A stretch of 64,000 nt of DNA. Source: Stenopsyche tienmushanensis (lineage: Eukaryota; Arthropoda; Insecta; Trichoptera; Stenopsychidae). The stretch lies in the NCBI GenBank assembly GCA_008973525.1, contig WACJ01000503.1:620001-684000 (forward strand), given 5' to 3'. The translations under genes were made by a program, and so were the position numbers. A model generated the notes under the pieces. That model saw only the letters and a program-made list of their open reading frames with translations. It made no database searches and had not been told where the DNA came from. Of this stretch, positions 25,708 to 39,900 are shown one piece after another. Each line of letters starts with the position of its first letter. Position 1 is the stretch's first letter.

Positions 25708-28700
25708 TTAAATAAGCACATGATAACTTATGCTTATCCCAATCCTAGGATTCTATTCAATGGAGACCCTAGATTTCTTTCATTCCTATTTTTTTTATTA
25801 TGCTGAAAAATTTATAACAATCGCTTCGTTGAAATTCATGCTAAAGATGATCACCATAATGAAAAAGACAAAAATGAAAAACTTTTACTTGCATATGTCT
25901 GCCAAATTTCACCACTTTAGCTTCCTATAATCAAATCACTCACTTTATGATTTCTACATTGTCTCTGGCATTTAAAGTTGCAGGTTAAAATTCAAATAGT
26001 GGTAATAATTTTCACCATTCCATTATATTCGGAGGATCAGATGAATTAATATTTTCAACCGATAGTCTCAAACCAAACTAGTCCTGATATCTTGGGTCTG
26101 AAAAAGTAAATACTGAAACCATTTTTAAAAAAAGTCAGGATAAATGCTTATAAATTATTGATTCGTGGCAATAATTTAAATATAATATCATTTAAAAATA
26201 ATGATAAATTGGACAGTTATAATCATATGTGATGGAATATTTATAAAATATATTAATAGAGTTTTGATAAGAACATCAATCAATTTTATCAGATAGGCTT
26301 GATTTAAAATTTATGTCGTCTACGATTCCATCACGATTCGTTGCTCAAAGGCTGGAATTGGAATTTTTAAAATTATTTTCCTCGTAGGAATTAATGAATT
26401 CCAGCTTTGTACTCATTTCTATAACTGTCTTATGCGGTTTATTAACGACTTCATTAAAACTCTACCTATTGCTTTTACCAAAGCTCATTTTTTATATAGA
26501 TCTATTTTTGATGAAAACATCCCATTTTATTCATCATTTTCATAAAGCAGTTGTGCATATCTCACAATAGAATAGGATCTCTTTAAAAAATAAATCACCA
26601 CTCAGTATTGAAAGTTACATGACCTCAGTATTTTATTTGTGAATGATTACTTAGAGCAGTCTTCCTCAGTACTATGATGATTTTATTGAGAAGGGCTTTC
26701 TGAAATACAAAGAATATTCTATAATGGTTTACTTCTGATATCGTTCACCTCATCGTTGCAATTCAAGAATATAAAAGCATTTTCGCTTAAAGATTATCCT
26801 TTTCAATTCGATGAGCTCAAAATTAAATAGAAATCAACAGGAGATTGTACTATTATCGTCGTTCGGCTTTCATATTTCTGTTCGAGCATCGCAATAGTTC
26901 CCTGATCTCAATGCATTTCATTGTTGACCTGTTTATAAGTGCCACATAAAAGACAATATTAACTGAAATAACTTGCCTATACCAAGGAAGAAAATATAGT
27001 CAAAAATAGGTTTAGAAAAAACAATGATTGGAGGTCAATTTAATCAGTATTATTTGTTCTGCAATGCAACAAGTCTTTCATATGAGTATCTTCCTTCAGT
27101 TTCCGATGTTTTAACTGCCATTAAAATGACTCAATGCTCTGTATTCTTAATATAACATATAAATTGTGCAGAACGTGAACAAAGACCACTTTTAAGGCAT
27201 TGTTATTTACGATTCTACGTGTACGATCTGCAAGGCGTACCTTATTTAAACGTAGATTTCCGTGGCGTGCACGTGTACGTTTTTCTACGTCCATTTGTGA
27301 CTCCATTTAGTATACGCTTAGTTTTTGCAATGGCGAGTTGCACTCTGTATCTCCATATACCGAGGACGTGAGTCCCGGACAAAAGTTTCAATCCACTAAA
27401 ACAAAGCACATAACTTTTGCACCACTCCCATTTCGAAGTATTATACTCTTTTTATGCATCGCGTACATTACAACGCAGCATAAACTGCGCTTTTATTTCT
27501 GTTAGTATGACGTTAATATGCATATAAATTCGAATTAAAGTACTTCAATGCGCATAATAAGTTGATGCATAATGTGACACAAGAGGACATAAATGATTCA
27601 ACCATCCATTACGTGCAAAGGATGTGGGCCATGTGAAGTTGGTTGGAAAACTCATAATTTTAATGATATTCAAATTTTTCCTGTAAACTGAGTCTTGGAT
27701 TAATTGTAAACAGTTTTCAAAGAGAAACATTTCCATGCAAAATCGATTTTTATAAAAATGTTTATAAATAAATACTGAGATAATTAATAAATAATTATAT
27801 ATGACGTTCATAAATTCTATCCTATCAACAAGTTCACCTATTTCAATAAGTCTATCCTATTTTACAAAATATATGGAAGACAACAGGAATTCATTGCAAA
27901 AATGTATCCTTTTCTAAGGGAATATCCTGTGGAGATGATGTAAAAAATCTTTAGGGGAGTAGGAATGTAAAAAATAGAGAATAAAAAATCTTTGTATAAT
28001 TTTTATTATATCAACAAGTTGATTAAATCTCATCTGAACTGAGAAAAAAACCACATATCAAACAAATTGAGACAAAAAAGCATGTAATACAACATGTCTC
28101 TTTATTAATTATATTCCATTAACAATCAAGAATATGAGTGAAATATGTATGTTTATTGAATCCTCATAGAAGATTCCATGTTAAATTATTAAAAGAAGAC
28201 AATATTTTCAAGAAAACTAATACACATTACAGTTTGTTTCACTTTTTTAAGTCCAGTATTAACCTAGATATGCATATTGAGCTATTTTATTTTAATTTAA
28301 AAAAAAATGTTTCTATGCCGGAATAAGATGAATTAGAAATGATGATAAATATATCGATATAATGGAAGCATGTGAACGTTGAAAGATTTTATGATTCATT
28401 ATCTATAGAGTCATAACGTCACAATTTTATTCATCAAGGTATAAGATCAAATGTATTAGTAGCAGAAATAGCATCTAGGAAATCCCCAAAATTTAGATCG
28501 AACTTTTGCTATAAAATATACATAGAAAACTCTCTCCAATAGATTATTAATTGTTAATTATAAATTACTAATTTTTAAAAGATCTTCGCACTTAAGGATC
28601 ACAAAATTTAAGAGAGAACTTGAACACAAGTACTTGAATTTGCAAAAATCTCTCAGCCAAAGCAAACACTAGAAAATAACAGTTATTTTGGTTTCTTCGA

Positions 28701-31700
28701 TGAAGATTTTCCTTATATCGAATTTAAGTTGAGATCCTTTATACGTATAAATTAATATTTTCAAATATTTAATTATTTTAAGCCATGATATATATTTTCT
28801 AAGCTTGGTCGCTTCCTTTTAGGAGTTGCTATTATTTTATACAATTTGAATAAATTTCATCATCAAAATACTTTCACAAAAATACAAAAACTAAATTATA
28901 TCTTCTGGGTCATGGATATTTTAGTAAAAGCTTCCATTAAAAGCCCAAACTCGTTACACGTTTATCTGGCATCCATTTCGGGTCGACCCCAGTCACCTTA
29001 ATTGTATTCTTGAAATTTCAACACGTATAATATCGCTTTCGTCGCTGAATTCGTGCAATATGCTCCAGCAGTATAGTTACATTTCTGGACATGTCAGCAA
29101 CTATATCCATTATAAGCATCCCTGGGGAAGTACACTGGTGCATGGTGACATTAGACGGTGATACATCACCCAGTTCTCCCGAGGATGCAGATATAGCTCC
29201 ACCGGTGCATTTATTGTCTCAGAGGAACCAATATGAAATAGAAAAGTGCTTGATTAAAAATATTTTATTCAGATGTAGAGCGATACACGGCTACTCTGTA
29301 TTCAATGTTCCTAGACATCATCTTCTAAAATTGAAAAATTCAACCTTTTTGCTTATCTTCTATTTATACAAAGTGCTGTCCTCTTGAATTCAATAATAAA
29401 ATACAGCCATATTTGCCTTATGAAACAGTGGAAATAAGATCGTTTTAACCCTCCGCGTCTTTATGTTTAGTATTTTAATCATTTAGTTATGCTGGATCTT
29501 TAAATTTATACAAACTCGATCACTTTTGTAAATATTTTAAATAAAAACCTTTATTTATTTCTCCCCTTTGTATAAAATCAAGCTACGAATTGAAGAAAGC
29601 ATAGGAGAAAATCAACAAATTTATGGTGCAGGAAACGGATGCGATCGTAAAACGATAGAAGATATTTCATTCCACAACCAAGCAGATTTTCAGCATTGAT
29701 CTGACGTTGATAAATAGCGATGGGGAACTAGTCCACTAATTTTAAAAATTTTCTTTTATAATCATTATACAATATATCTTTAAAAATTAAAATATTTCTT
29801 ATTTATTTATACATATTGTAATAAATGTATTTGAAAATATTTAAAACACTATATCAATTGACTTTACAAATGTCATCTGTTCACTCAATTGGATAAAGAT
29901 GCAACATGCAGATTGAGAAAATTTTAAAACGTTTACTTAACTAGATATGAAAAAGGATTAATTTTATGAAAGACTGATACGATTTTTAACTCATTTAAAA
30001 ACCCCACAGCTATTGATCCTTTAGAGATCATTTTGGTATTTAATGGTGGAATATTTCGAGAATAATACTAAGGCTAGTCAGACAGTTGCAATAGGAGTAT
30101 TCAGTTTCCAATTAGTAAGCCTAATGGTAGTAATATTCAATCAATTTTGGTATTAAATCAAAAATATTTTGCGTAACATATCAATTCAAATTCTAAGAGG
30201 TGAATTTGTAGAAGTCTTCATTTGCTATAATGTCATCCGGTGATAATATTTTGTCATTTTATCATCTTTAGTCATAATCATGTTTGTTATGTATGTTCAA
30301 ATCTCTCAAAATTTTAAGATGGATAAATTGAATAATCATCACATTATTTAACAGAAATAGTAATAAAAATATTTGCTACCATATTTTTTTCTTGTGCTGA
30401 AAAATTTCCTGTATTTTCTATTTATCATATTGTTTGTAGATTATAAAAAATCATAAGATGTTGGAAAAAATGCAGTCGTGAAATTGTATATAAACAAAAG
30501 TTATTGTCGATAAATTTGATTTACTTAACGCCAAATATTATGATGAGCCAAGTACTAAGTTGGTTGAGATATGCATACAATATATAGTGAATTTATATAG
30601 AATATTACGGATGAAAATTATGTGATCTTTGACTTCGAGTAAGTCATCTTTTGTCTGCCAAAGCAGTCATTCATTTCCCAGCACAAATTATTCTCAACTT
30701 GTTTCCAGCTTGAGTGAGTTAGTTAAATTGGACAAAATTTTATTCACCGACTCAAATTGCTTTCAGTGCTAAAAATTCACTCTCGTCTAAGTTTCCTCTC
30801 GTCTTTGCTAGAAGTGTTCCTTTTTCTTTGCTCTCTTCCTTTCTCTTTTTTTTAAGTTTTTCTTTTCCACGAGAGTTTTTCAAGTCTTTGCAACGGCGAA
30901 GACAAACAGAAAATCTATTTTATCAAATGGACATTCCTATCTGTCTGCTCGAGAAGAAATATAACTCCTGAAGAGAAACTTTCACCTCGACTTTAATGAA
31001 ATAAAAAGGTGTTCCAGATAAAAAGATCCCATAAATTTTCATTCGCGGCGTGGACCTTTTTTCCTCATTGCACCGAGCTAGCCCCGGTTTTTTGTAAACC
31101 GTTACAGATTTTCTTGAACTCGAAAGAAATCGTCCTTTCCGTCCATTACGATAATCGGAATGCATTTGATCTTACGGCTTCTACAAAATGCTTTTATATT
31201 GAGTCTTTAAAAATCAGAACAATAACGTAGCAAAAATATATAAATTTAATCATAAATTCGTTCGAAAACTCATTAAAAGCAATCCTTTATTGGAAAGCGA
31301 TATGCTCGGTTTGAAAAATATGTGTTTTTTTCCAATCAGTAAAGATTATGCCAACAAAAGATTTATTTCATAAGAAACGATAGAAAACGTAATTTTCTAT
31401 CCTTTTAGTTTGATTGTTCAGACGTTAAAATAAATTTTTATTACCTTTCCTCCGTTGAGCTATTTCATTCGTTCTGGAAAGTCGCAAAACGTTTATCTTG
31501 CGTCTTTATAAGGATCAATTTTAATGATTGCCCATTAAAATGTCTTTCACGGAAGTCGAATCCAATATGCAGCAAAAATATAGTTAAAATGGCAAGAAAA
31601 ATGTCTGACAATATATATTTTTAATATGCATAATCATGCACAATATTATTTGAATATTTATTCATGAAAATATACATTTTGACATATTTATTGGTTTTAA

Positions 31701-32359
31701 TCTGTGATATTATCATTATGCATAATTATTGCTGTATAACAATTAGTCCTGGAAAGCAACACCATCTAAAAGTCATTAGAATTTTGCATAGAGAAATTCA
31801 GTTCTTTCTAGGTTCCGTTTTTAATTTTTGCACCACTAGTAGATTTTTTGTGTGGTCTGCATGATAAGCTTTTAGCTTTTATCCCGAGAAAATGGTCGTA
31901 ATAAACTATATAGAATTAAAAGCCATTTTAATTTCGAAACGGGTAAAATTAAAAGTTTAAAATTATATATTTCACCAGAAGTGAAATTTTAAAATGTGCT
32001 CTTTGATGTTGGAAGATTCGAGTCTTAATTGTTTCAGTTTAAAGAATATTTAGTGTACAGCTTAAGACTTTTAACGGAACCGGTTAGCTTAAAATATATT
32101 TCTAAGCAAATTGATTCAAGATTGTTCTTCTTTTAGTGACATATCCAATTCCAGAAATCGATAACCACATCATTGATCAAGCTTTTTTCTTATCTTCTTA
32201 TAGATGTTGATTTTTTCAATATATGCTGAACAAACTTTTAAAAAAGTATATACTTGAAAACATGAAACAAACATAAGTTTCATAATTTTGATTTTTTTTA
32301 ATAACCTTTTTATTTCTACATTTGCAGAATATGTTTAACTTTTATTTATTTTTTGGCAG
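25708..32359. other. Noncoding region upstream of the CUB exon
   Basis: Mostly AT-rich. A pyrimidine-rich stretch lies at about 30776..30870 and GC-richer patches at about 27170..27480 and 30890..31170. The opening at 29091..29387 has a moderately acidic start (GDTSPSSPEDADIAPP) but no recognised domain and no good donor. If the CUB gene begins to the left, this is one of its introns. Confidence 0.55.
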
Positions 32360-32540
32360 GTTGCTCGTGTCTGGTTTTTTCTGCAACATACGGCAAGGAA
32401 CGCGGAACATTCACAAGTCCCGACTATCCAAAAACTTATCCCAGGAACATCGATTGTCTTTTATATACATTCATCGCTGGACCAGATGAAATCATCGAGC
32501 TGACTTTTACCGACTTCGATATCCACAAAAGTCATTTAGA
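32360..32540 (+). CDS. CUB-domain exon of a SOL-1/Neto-like extracellular protein (partial gene)
   Basis: A 181-nt exon sits between acceptor TTTTTTGGCAG|GTTGCT and donor TTAGA|GTAAGT. It needs one base from the upstream exon and leaves two for the next. The peptide starts CSCLVFSATYGKERGTFTSP, with DYPKTYPRNIDCLLYTF and then EIIELTFTDFDIHKSHL. This is the first half of a CUB domain: the G-x-(F/I)-x-SP-x-YP-x-x-YP motif, the second cysteine (NIDC) and the I-x-L-x-F-x-x-F-x-(I/L) strand. The CxCLVFSxxYGKExGxFTSP...IDCLLYTF wording most recalls invertebrate suppressor-of-lurcher-1 proteins, CUB proteins that associate with ionotropic glutamate receptors. That subfamily call is from memory of the family and is less certain than CUB itself. 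The signal peptide, the second half of the domain and any membrane segment are not assigned in this window. Confidence 0.87.
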
Positions 32541-35500
32541 GTAAGTCCTTTTATTCACTTATAGCGCACAATATGATATTTTAATTAAAATCATCCAATG
32601 GTTGCAAATCAAATGCTCAATCGACTGATGTACTAATGAAGGTAATCTGATTATTTAGCTGATATCGAGATGTATAATTGTAGGCTATGAGTTCTCTGAT
32701 CTATTCATCATGGATTATCCTCTAGCCACTGATTTGGCTCAATTACGACTGACCAAAGGACTATTTGACGTTAATTTACTAACCTAATGCAAATGCTAAA
32801 TTTATACTAAAATTTAATTTATATTCTGAAGCAGATAATTAAAGTACACCCCTTTAAATGAGCGCTCGCTGGTATAATGGAATGCTTCCTCTCTTGTTGT
32901 TCATATTGGACAGAGGTCGACAAATAGGAAATGGAGGTATTTGAAATACACATCTATGGATTGTAGTACCACCATTTATCTACAAGGGATGAAGACACCG
33001 TTCGCAAGTATTTATAATAGGAATAGGACTGGTATTCAAATTATATTTGATTTCCATAGGTGCATTAATATATGTATAAATTATGTATTTCAACAAAATC
33101 TGAATATTTTGTATAAATACATACAATTATTTAATCTTACGAACAAATTCTATACTATTTTTAAAAATATTAATAATTATGATTAATTTTCAATGAAAAA
33201 TTGTCTTATACTCACTTCTGCGTTATAAATTTAAATGCTTTAAGGTTCAATATCATGATACGTCTGACCAAAATTGTTCCTAATTGATTAATTGAAAGTA
33301 AACCTAAAAATACAAATATTTGAAGCTAAAAACATTATTTATATCCTATTTGAATTATTGAATTGTTTTAATGGATTTTTAAAATACTTTGAGAAAAAGT
33401 TAAAAATGATGATTGAGCCACTTTATAAACTAAAAATAAAATTACATTCCCAGATTGACGACAACCATAAATAAGCATTCACTTAAAGCTTGTATGCTTA
33501 CTAATTGTCATAATGTGTTTGAATAATTATCATCATACAAAATACTTATGCAATCCATTGCGAGGCAATGCCAATTATAGCTTTAACGTCCTTCAAGTTA
33601 AATATACAAAATTTTGTATTAAACAACGATAGGTTATCTACAAAACATACATATTCTATAAGCTAAGAATAAATAATTTACAAGCTCTAAACTTTAACAA
33701 CATCATACTTTGGTCATCCAATTACGATCTGATTAGATACCATCCATTCATCGCTTCGTCTATAGCTATTAAACGTAAGTCTGACGTCTAAAATAGCATT
33801 CGGAGCACCATTATGAAGCCGCAGCAATGGCGCTGAACTAGATTGGAGTATTAATATTTCTTCATAAATATATATTGTATTTTGGATCCATAACTTTAAT
33901 CAATAACTTATTAAATGATCATAAATATTTAAAAATATGTTTTTGACCCATTATACTATGTACTTAATGATACATGTCTGATTTACTTTAGGAACTATAT
34001 TTCAATTTTGTGTTAATATTTTTATACATGATAAATAATAAACAATGTAAATCCATAGAATAATTTATGATGGCTTTAATGCGTTGCCAAAATTAAGCCT
34101 TTGGGCATTAGTTCGACTCCAAAACGATATAAATTCGATTGAAACACAAATTTCGTATTATGTTTCAATCGAAAATGGCATTTATGTGTAACAAAATATC
34201 AAATCAGCTATGGGAGTTAATCATATTGCGAATATTAATTTCAGGTACGAAAACTCTCGGCATCTTTACAAGTGCTTAATGAAAATCCCATTATAATTAT
34301 AAAGTCAAATTACCTTTCCAATTACTTTGGATAAGCATAAGCAGCTGACTAATATACGTTTACAACCAAAATATGATTAAATCCAATTTTCTCATTCGCT
34401 CAAATTGTGTATTTTCGCAAAACACAAATTGCTCAAGACTCATATGAATAAGGGATGTTAATTAAAAATTGTGTGGGTCTTCATAGTGCTTTGTTCGGCA
34501 TAATGAATAAATCTCATCTAAGATCTTTGGTTTCAAGATTCTATTTGATTAAATTTTTAATCCAGTGTTATGAGTATCAAAAAATTATTATTTTTAAGTA
34601 AATTTCTTAGCTTTCTGATTTTTCAATTTAAATAAGAATGAAAATATAATATTACCATAACAACGAATTCGAACAGATAATAATCTTATTACATCATTGT
34701 TGTGATCCTATTGATATAATTAGTTGGTTTCTGGATTTTTGTCATAAAATTTTGGATAAGGAAATCCAGATTGTTGATTGAAAATTTTCATCGTATCACC
34801 AAATTTAGGAGATTAAAGGTATTGATGTTTCTGATCGTTCGTCTAGATCCAAATTTATTCGGATTTCTAGAAGCTTATCAATGATTGATTTGAAATAGTC
34901 CTTTTTTATTTAAAACTTCCCATTTTAGTTCCCGAATGTCTTAACGTTACAAAGACGGTCATTTTCATTATATGAAGAAATAGATGAATTTTCACTCTTG
35001 ATGATAAATGTACTGTTTTCATTGATCGTGGATAGAACATTTAGTCCATGGCAAAGATCATCATCAATTTGGATGGTTCCGATATCTTCTTGCCAAATAA
35101 TAATATGGAAATTATCAATTTCAAATTTCTGATATTTAAACCCTAAAACTACAAGAAAATATTTAAAATTTTCCTAACATAAAATAATTTTTCACATGAA
35201 TGTCAACCATATTTTTATGCTGAAAGTCAATCGATGAAGAGATGCTTTCAACGATACGTCCCGAGTATTACATGCGTCATTTGTGTTGGATATTTTTTAT
35301 CAAAAACAGTTTGTAAGCAATATTTCGGTCTCCCTTTAGAATGCTCTCGCTATTTGGCGTGATACTTCAACGATACCGTATCGCATATCCTTGGGTATTG
35401 TGCACGGAAATGAACGTGCAAAGTGTTGAAATCGTATGTGTGACCGCTAAAGCTCGCCTCTTTTGGCCAAACTCTAACGGCTGATTGGATTGAAGCCCTC

Positions 35501-36769
35501 GGCGTCAATTGTTTAACGAATTTTCGTCGTGACACCAACTAGCTTTGTATCACACAAGGGCTTATTGCCTTTTGCACATAAAGCCAATTGTTGGGGCAGA
35601 AGCCAATTTCTTTGCTCTTTCTCGAGCTAACGTTCTCGCAAATCGGAAATACCGAGCATTAGAGCTACAGTTTCGGATACAATTTAAAAAATCTCGGATT
35701 CGGAGTGCACAATGGTGCTCCATCAACACTGAATTAAGTATATTTTGAGAGCAAACGTGTGTGGTTTTATGTCATTAGCCATGCAGTGTTTGTTAATAAA
35801 ACAAACTATTTTAAATGCAAGCGACGTTTAACAGCTACATTTCGACCAGTAGATTGTACTACTCGTACAATGGGTTTTTAAAAGTTAGGCAGAATTAAAG
35901 CTTCATTTAAAAAGGCTAAAAACTACTAAATAAACTTTATAGCGACGATGAAAAATGCAAACTTTGACAATGAAAGCGTCATTTTCGACTTTACATATAA
36001 ATATAGAAGACTATATTGATTAAAATTCTATTCGCTAAATATGATCGATGATTTTTAATTGAATATTTTTATAATATGAAATAATGTTAAAACTGATCAA
36101 ATAACTTTCATAATTATTATATAATACTAATAAATTCCTGTATTACTTTTGTATAGATTTGGATTCAAATCCAATCTGTAAAAGAATCATTCAGATCAAA
36201 TTGAAAAATGATTGTTAAAATCTCTAATGTGAAAAAGAAATCATAAGAATGAAATCAGCATTTTATTGGTTTGTCTTAATTTTATTATTCGGTTATTATT
36301 TAGATAAAAAGAAAATTTTTCGTAAACGACAAATTCTTCAGTGAAAATTTTGATTATAATTTTTCTGTTGAGGAAAAAAGAAAAACAAAATTGTTGTTTA
36401 TTTACCAAGTTTATCCCATATGAAGCCACAAACATCCTCATTCCAAGAATGTATACATGAAAATAAAATCCCGTAATTAAGGCTCATGCGTAACTGAAAT
36501 TTCTACTCTCTCGACATAGTTAAGCATATAATCTCATATCTGACAAGCTCATTCAAGATAATGTAGTATTCTTAAGGCACAGAAAAAAATAATAATAAAA
36601 CCTTGCACGATTTGGATCTAATGAAAATGAGAAAAAAGCCCGGGAAATCGGATAAAAGCAATCTTCTCGTTATATATAAGTCCATCGGTTGATAGATAGT
36701 GAGCCCTTATTCACTTCTTCAATTTGAACAACCTTCAGCATTACGGGAATTTATCTCCGATGGACATTT
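32541..36769. other. Region between the CUB exon and the 3' end of the light-chain gene
   Basis: AT-rich, with one weak candidate second CUB exon (32916..33059, see findings) and a GC-richer patch at about 35240..35750 that is open on both strands in short runs. The 3' UTR of the light-chain gene probably reaches into 36250..36769. Confidence 0.6.
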
Positions 36770-36929
36770 TCAGACGTCCGCTTTGCGCATCCTGCAGAGG
36801 AGCTGGCAAAAATTGTGATATTCTATCATCGTCATCCCTTTTTTCATGACGGTGGGAGCCTCCTCCAGGGCCCATTCGACTTCCGCCTCGGTGAACTGGT
36901 CCCCCTTGGACATCAAATCTTCTTCAATC
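36770..36929 (-). CDS. MRLC-like gene, terminal coding exon 6 (residues 194-246)
   Basis: Acceptor CGATTTTTAG|GATTGA opens 160 nt ending with TGA at 36772..36770. The first base completes Arg194. The peptide reads IEEDLMSKGDQFTEAEVEWA, then the EEAP turn and a Y-x-x-F-C-x-x-L-C-x-M C-terminal helix. This is the GDRFTxEEVDxxxxEAP...F layout of the light-chain C lobe. Candidate poly(A) hexamers (AATAAA read on the minus strand) lie about 500 bp downstream near 36262 and 36285; the 3' UTR end is uncertain. Confidence 0.93.
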
Positions 36930-39900
36930 CTAAAAATCGATAGCAAAATATCATCATTCAAATTTATATAATACGAAGTAAATGTCAAAGAACTTCAGTT
37001 GAAGAGATTTACAAAATATCACATTTTTGCATTCCAAAACATTTACGTATTTTTTTTTGTTGATCCAAATTTATTTTTATAAATATTTTGTAATTCCATT
37101 ATTGCAAACTAAGTATTGAAAAATGTTCTGGTTACCAAAACAATATTCAAAGTTGGAATAATGGCACAGAGAGAGAGAATGCCAAATAATTTCAATCAAT
37201 AAAGTCAATCTTGTGCATTCCGAGTATTTTTTTAGGATATCATTTTATTTTGAATAAGATGAATAAAAATATATGTCAAAATCTTACATGCATACAATTC
37301 ATGCATAACTTCGACATACGAACATTTTGCCTTTGGAAATCAAACATAAATTGATCTTAAAATATATATTATATACGAAACATTCTAACATATGTCTACC
37401 TACAGAATATTGACATAAACACAAAAAATATTAAAGACATTTTCATGGCCTGGGAATGATCTGGAATTTGGGAGATCAGAAATATCAATATTTTTCCGAT
37501 TGAACGTCTCGATCTAAATTTAATTTGATTTTCTGATTATTTAAATATTTAACTGGTACAATTGATGAGCGATTAATTTGTAAGTATAACTAGAATATAA
37601 TTTTAAAATAATGTTAATCTTACAATTTTCTCATATATATTCGTTTATCTTTAATTGCTATTTAAATAACCTTATTATGGTTTAATAAGGTCTACCCTTG
37701 AAGTTGCTACATTATATGCCTATAATTTATATTTGATCGCCCTTTATAGTTTTTATATTCTGAAATCTTTGATTGGAATATAACTATAAAGTATTATAAA
37801 AGGCTTGTTGATTTGGTAGCTTTGGTATCATTTCCGTAAATATGTTTGATAATGATACTTAAAAAGGCCAACCCGACACCCCCTTGCGGGTAGCTCCTGT
37901 ATAAAGATTTCGATCTGTGTCCTTCTTCCGGAAAACATATCAAAAGCAGATCACAATCTCACAATCAACGATATTATTATTGGAAATTCATTACGCTAAA
38001 CCGGAATTAGGTTGTCATTCGAACAACAAATTGATGGCAGACATTTATCTGCGTATCGCATTTATTACCGCAATGTGCGTCACGTGACGGGATTTGCGCC
38101 ATCCCATTGGGCAACGTTAATACGCCAATAAGTATCGCTTTAGAAAACAAATTGCCCAAAATCAATTGAACAACAGGGCGTAATTACCAACGAAAAAAGG
38201 GGCGCAAGGGCGGTCACCCACTCGCTCTAGTTGTGGACGAACCATTCAAATCCACTATCGTTACCTGAATAATCTCTGCATTACCACCGAGCTTAAATCG
38301 ACGGATTAAATCATATTTTTTTAAATCATATCAGATTCGACTATATTCGCAAAATTTACTATACAATCAAAAAATATAAATGCTATAATAAAGTTCAAAT
38401 CATTTGTAATAATTTGGTCGTGTAAGTCGGTTAAACTGCACTGACAAGTCCGATACTGACCAATTGTTTACTAATTCAAATTACTCTATACAACTACGTC
38501 TTAAACATAGTTGTGCAGAGAACAGTTGTTAAATCATCAGGGTATAAATTGGGCGTTCATTTTAATTAATTTCATATAATATATAATATCAGATTTTCGT
38601 TTGAATCAAACCAAATGTTGCCGCATTTTTTGTATCTTATAACAATACAATCGTTTTGATCATCAATTGAAAATGTATTTTTTTTTCGCTTTAAGAAAGA
38701 AGGAATTATAAATTTATAGCAACAAGCAGTCATGAGAAAATGAAGATTTGCTCTGGTCATGATTTATTATAATCTGACCGCCAAAACACTTTGCTCATCT
38801 TGAACTAAAGTTGTTAATGCATTAATCTACCATCAAGTGTTGCAGGAGAAACCGCGAACGTGTAAACAATTTGGTGGCAAACTTTTCAACAAGACAGCGT
38901 CGTTGCACAAAGATTTCCCAAAGAGCGTGCTTTTGTACATTTATATTATATATACGAAATTTAACTAAAGTATTATAGTTAAAATTCTTATTTCTTAAAA
39001 TAAAGTATCTTACTACAATATATACTTAAAATATAACATAGATACGTGTACGTGAACAACCTCGGTTCCCGATGTCGCATACCATCATTTACATTTGTCC
39101 TGAGCCTCTGAAAGACTGAAAAATCTGAAAAAGGATCAATCTATTGGGGATAAGCCCAATGAGTAGGTTGGATGAAGCAAAATTTTCCATTCAAGTTCCA
39201 AAATTACATTTATTGTTGTCATTATTTGACCGCAAATCTACATTAACTTTATTAAGAATATGGCCTGATTCCTTGAAGATTTTCATCTAACTTCATTATT
39301 TTATTACTGTGTTGCTTTATTATGATAGTTTTTCTTGATTCCAAGATTCTAGTTATTGATTCCCGCCAAAAACAACAAAATAGAATGCATAGCCTAGTGA
39401 TTAAATGCTTAAATCTTATCAATGGCTCATGTTCATTTTTGCATCATTTATTAAATCATTTTTTTTCCATTTTCAACATTTTTGGAATAATGACATCTTC
39501 ATTCAAATAACATATACAAATTATCATCATCAGTTTATTTTGTTATATTGTTCCAAGATTTATCTTCCAATTATAATTGGTCATTGAAAACATCGAACTT
39601 TGAAATACTACTGTAGTGAATGCAACAATTTCATCACATATTTCGCGAATTCATTGTTATATAATACATTTTATTAAATTTAAACACGAATAGCATGCAA
39701 AAATGATGTTAAGTTTTAGTGAACTCCAGTATTAAAATACAGAACTGAAAATTTATGCAGTAATCTAATATTTCTGCATTCAAATAGCGAAAGCAAATAT
39801 TTAAATATTTTTGTAGTTGCTTTACTTTTTCGTGTTTTTATTTTTCTAGCATATTGAGATTGGTAAAAAGCTGAATAGAGTTACAAATTCTAGTATGAAA

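Noticed and set aside
29091..29387. 98-codon opening with an acidic start, considered as an exon
   Set aside because: No recognised domain and no good donor in frame; the last half turns into AT-rich low-complexity translation.
29446..29466. TTTTAACCCTCCGCGTC considered as a piggyBac end
   Set aside because: No matching opposite end and only the TTAACCCT core resembles known ends.
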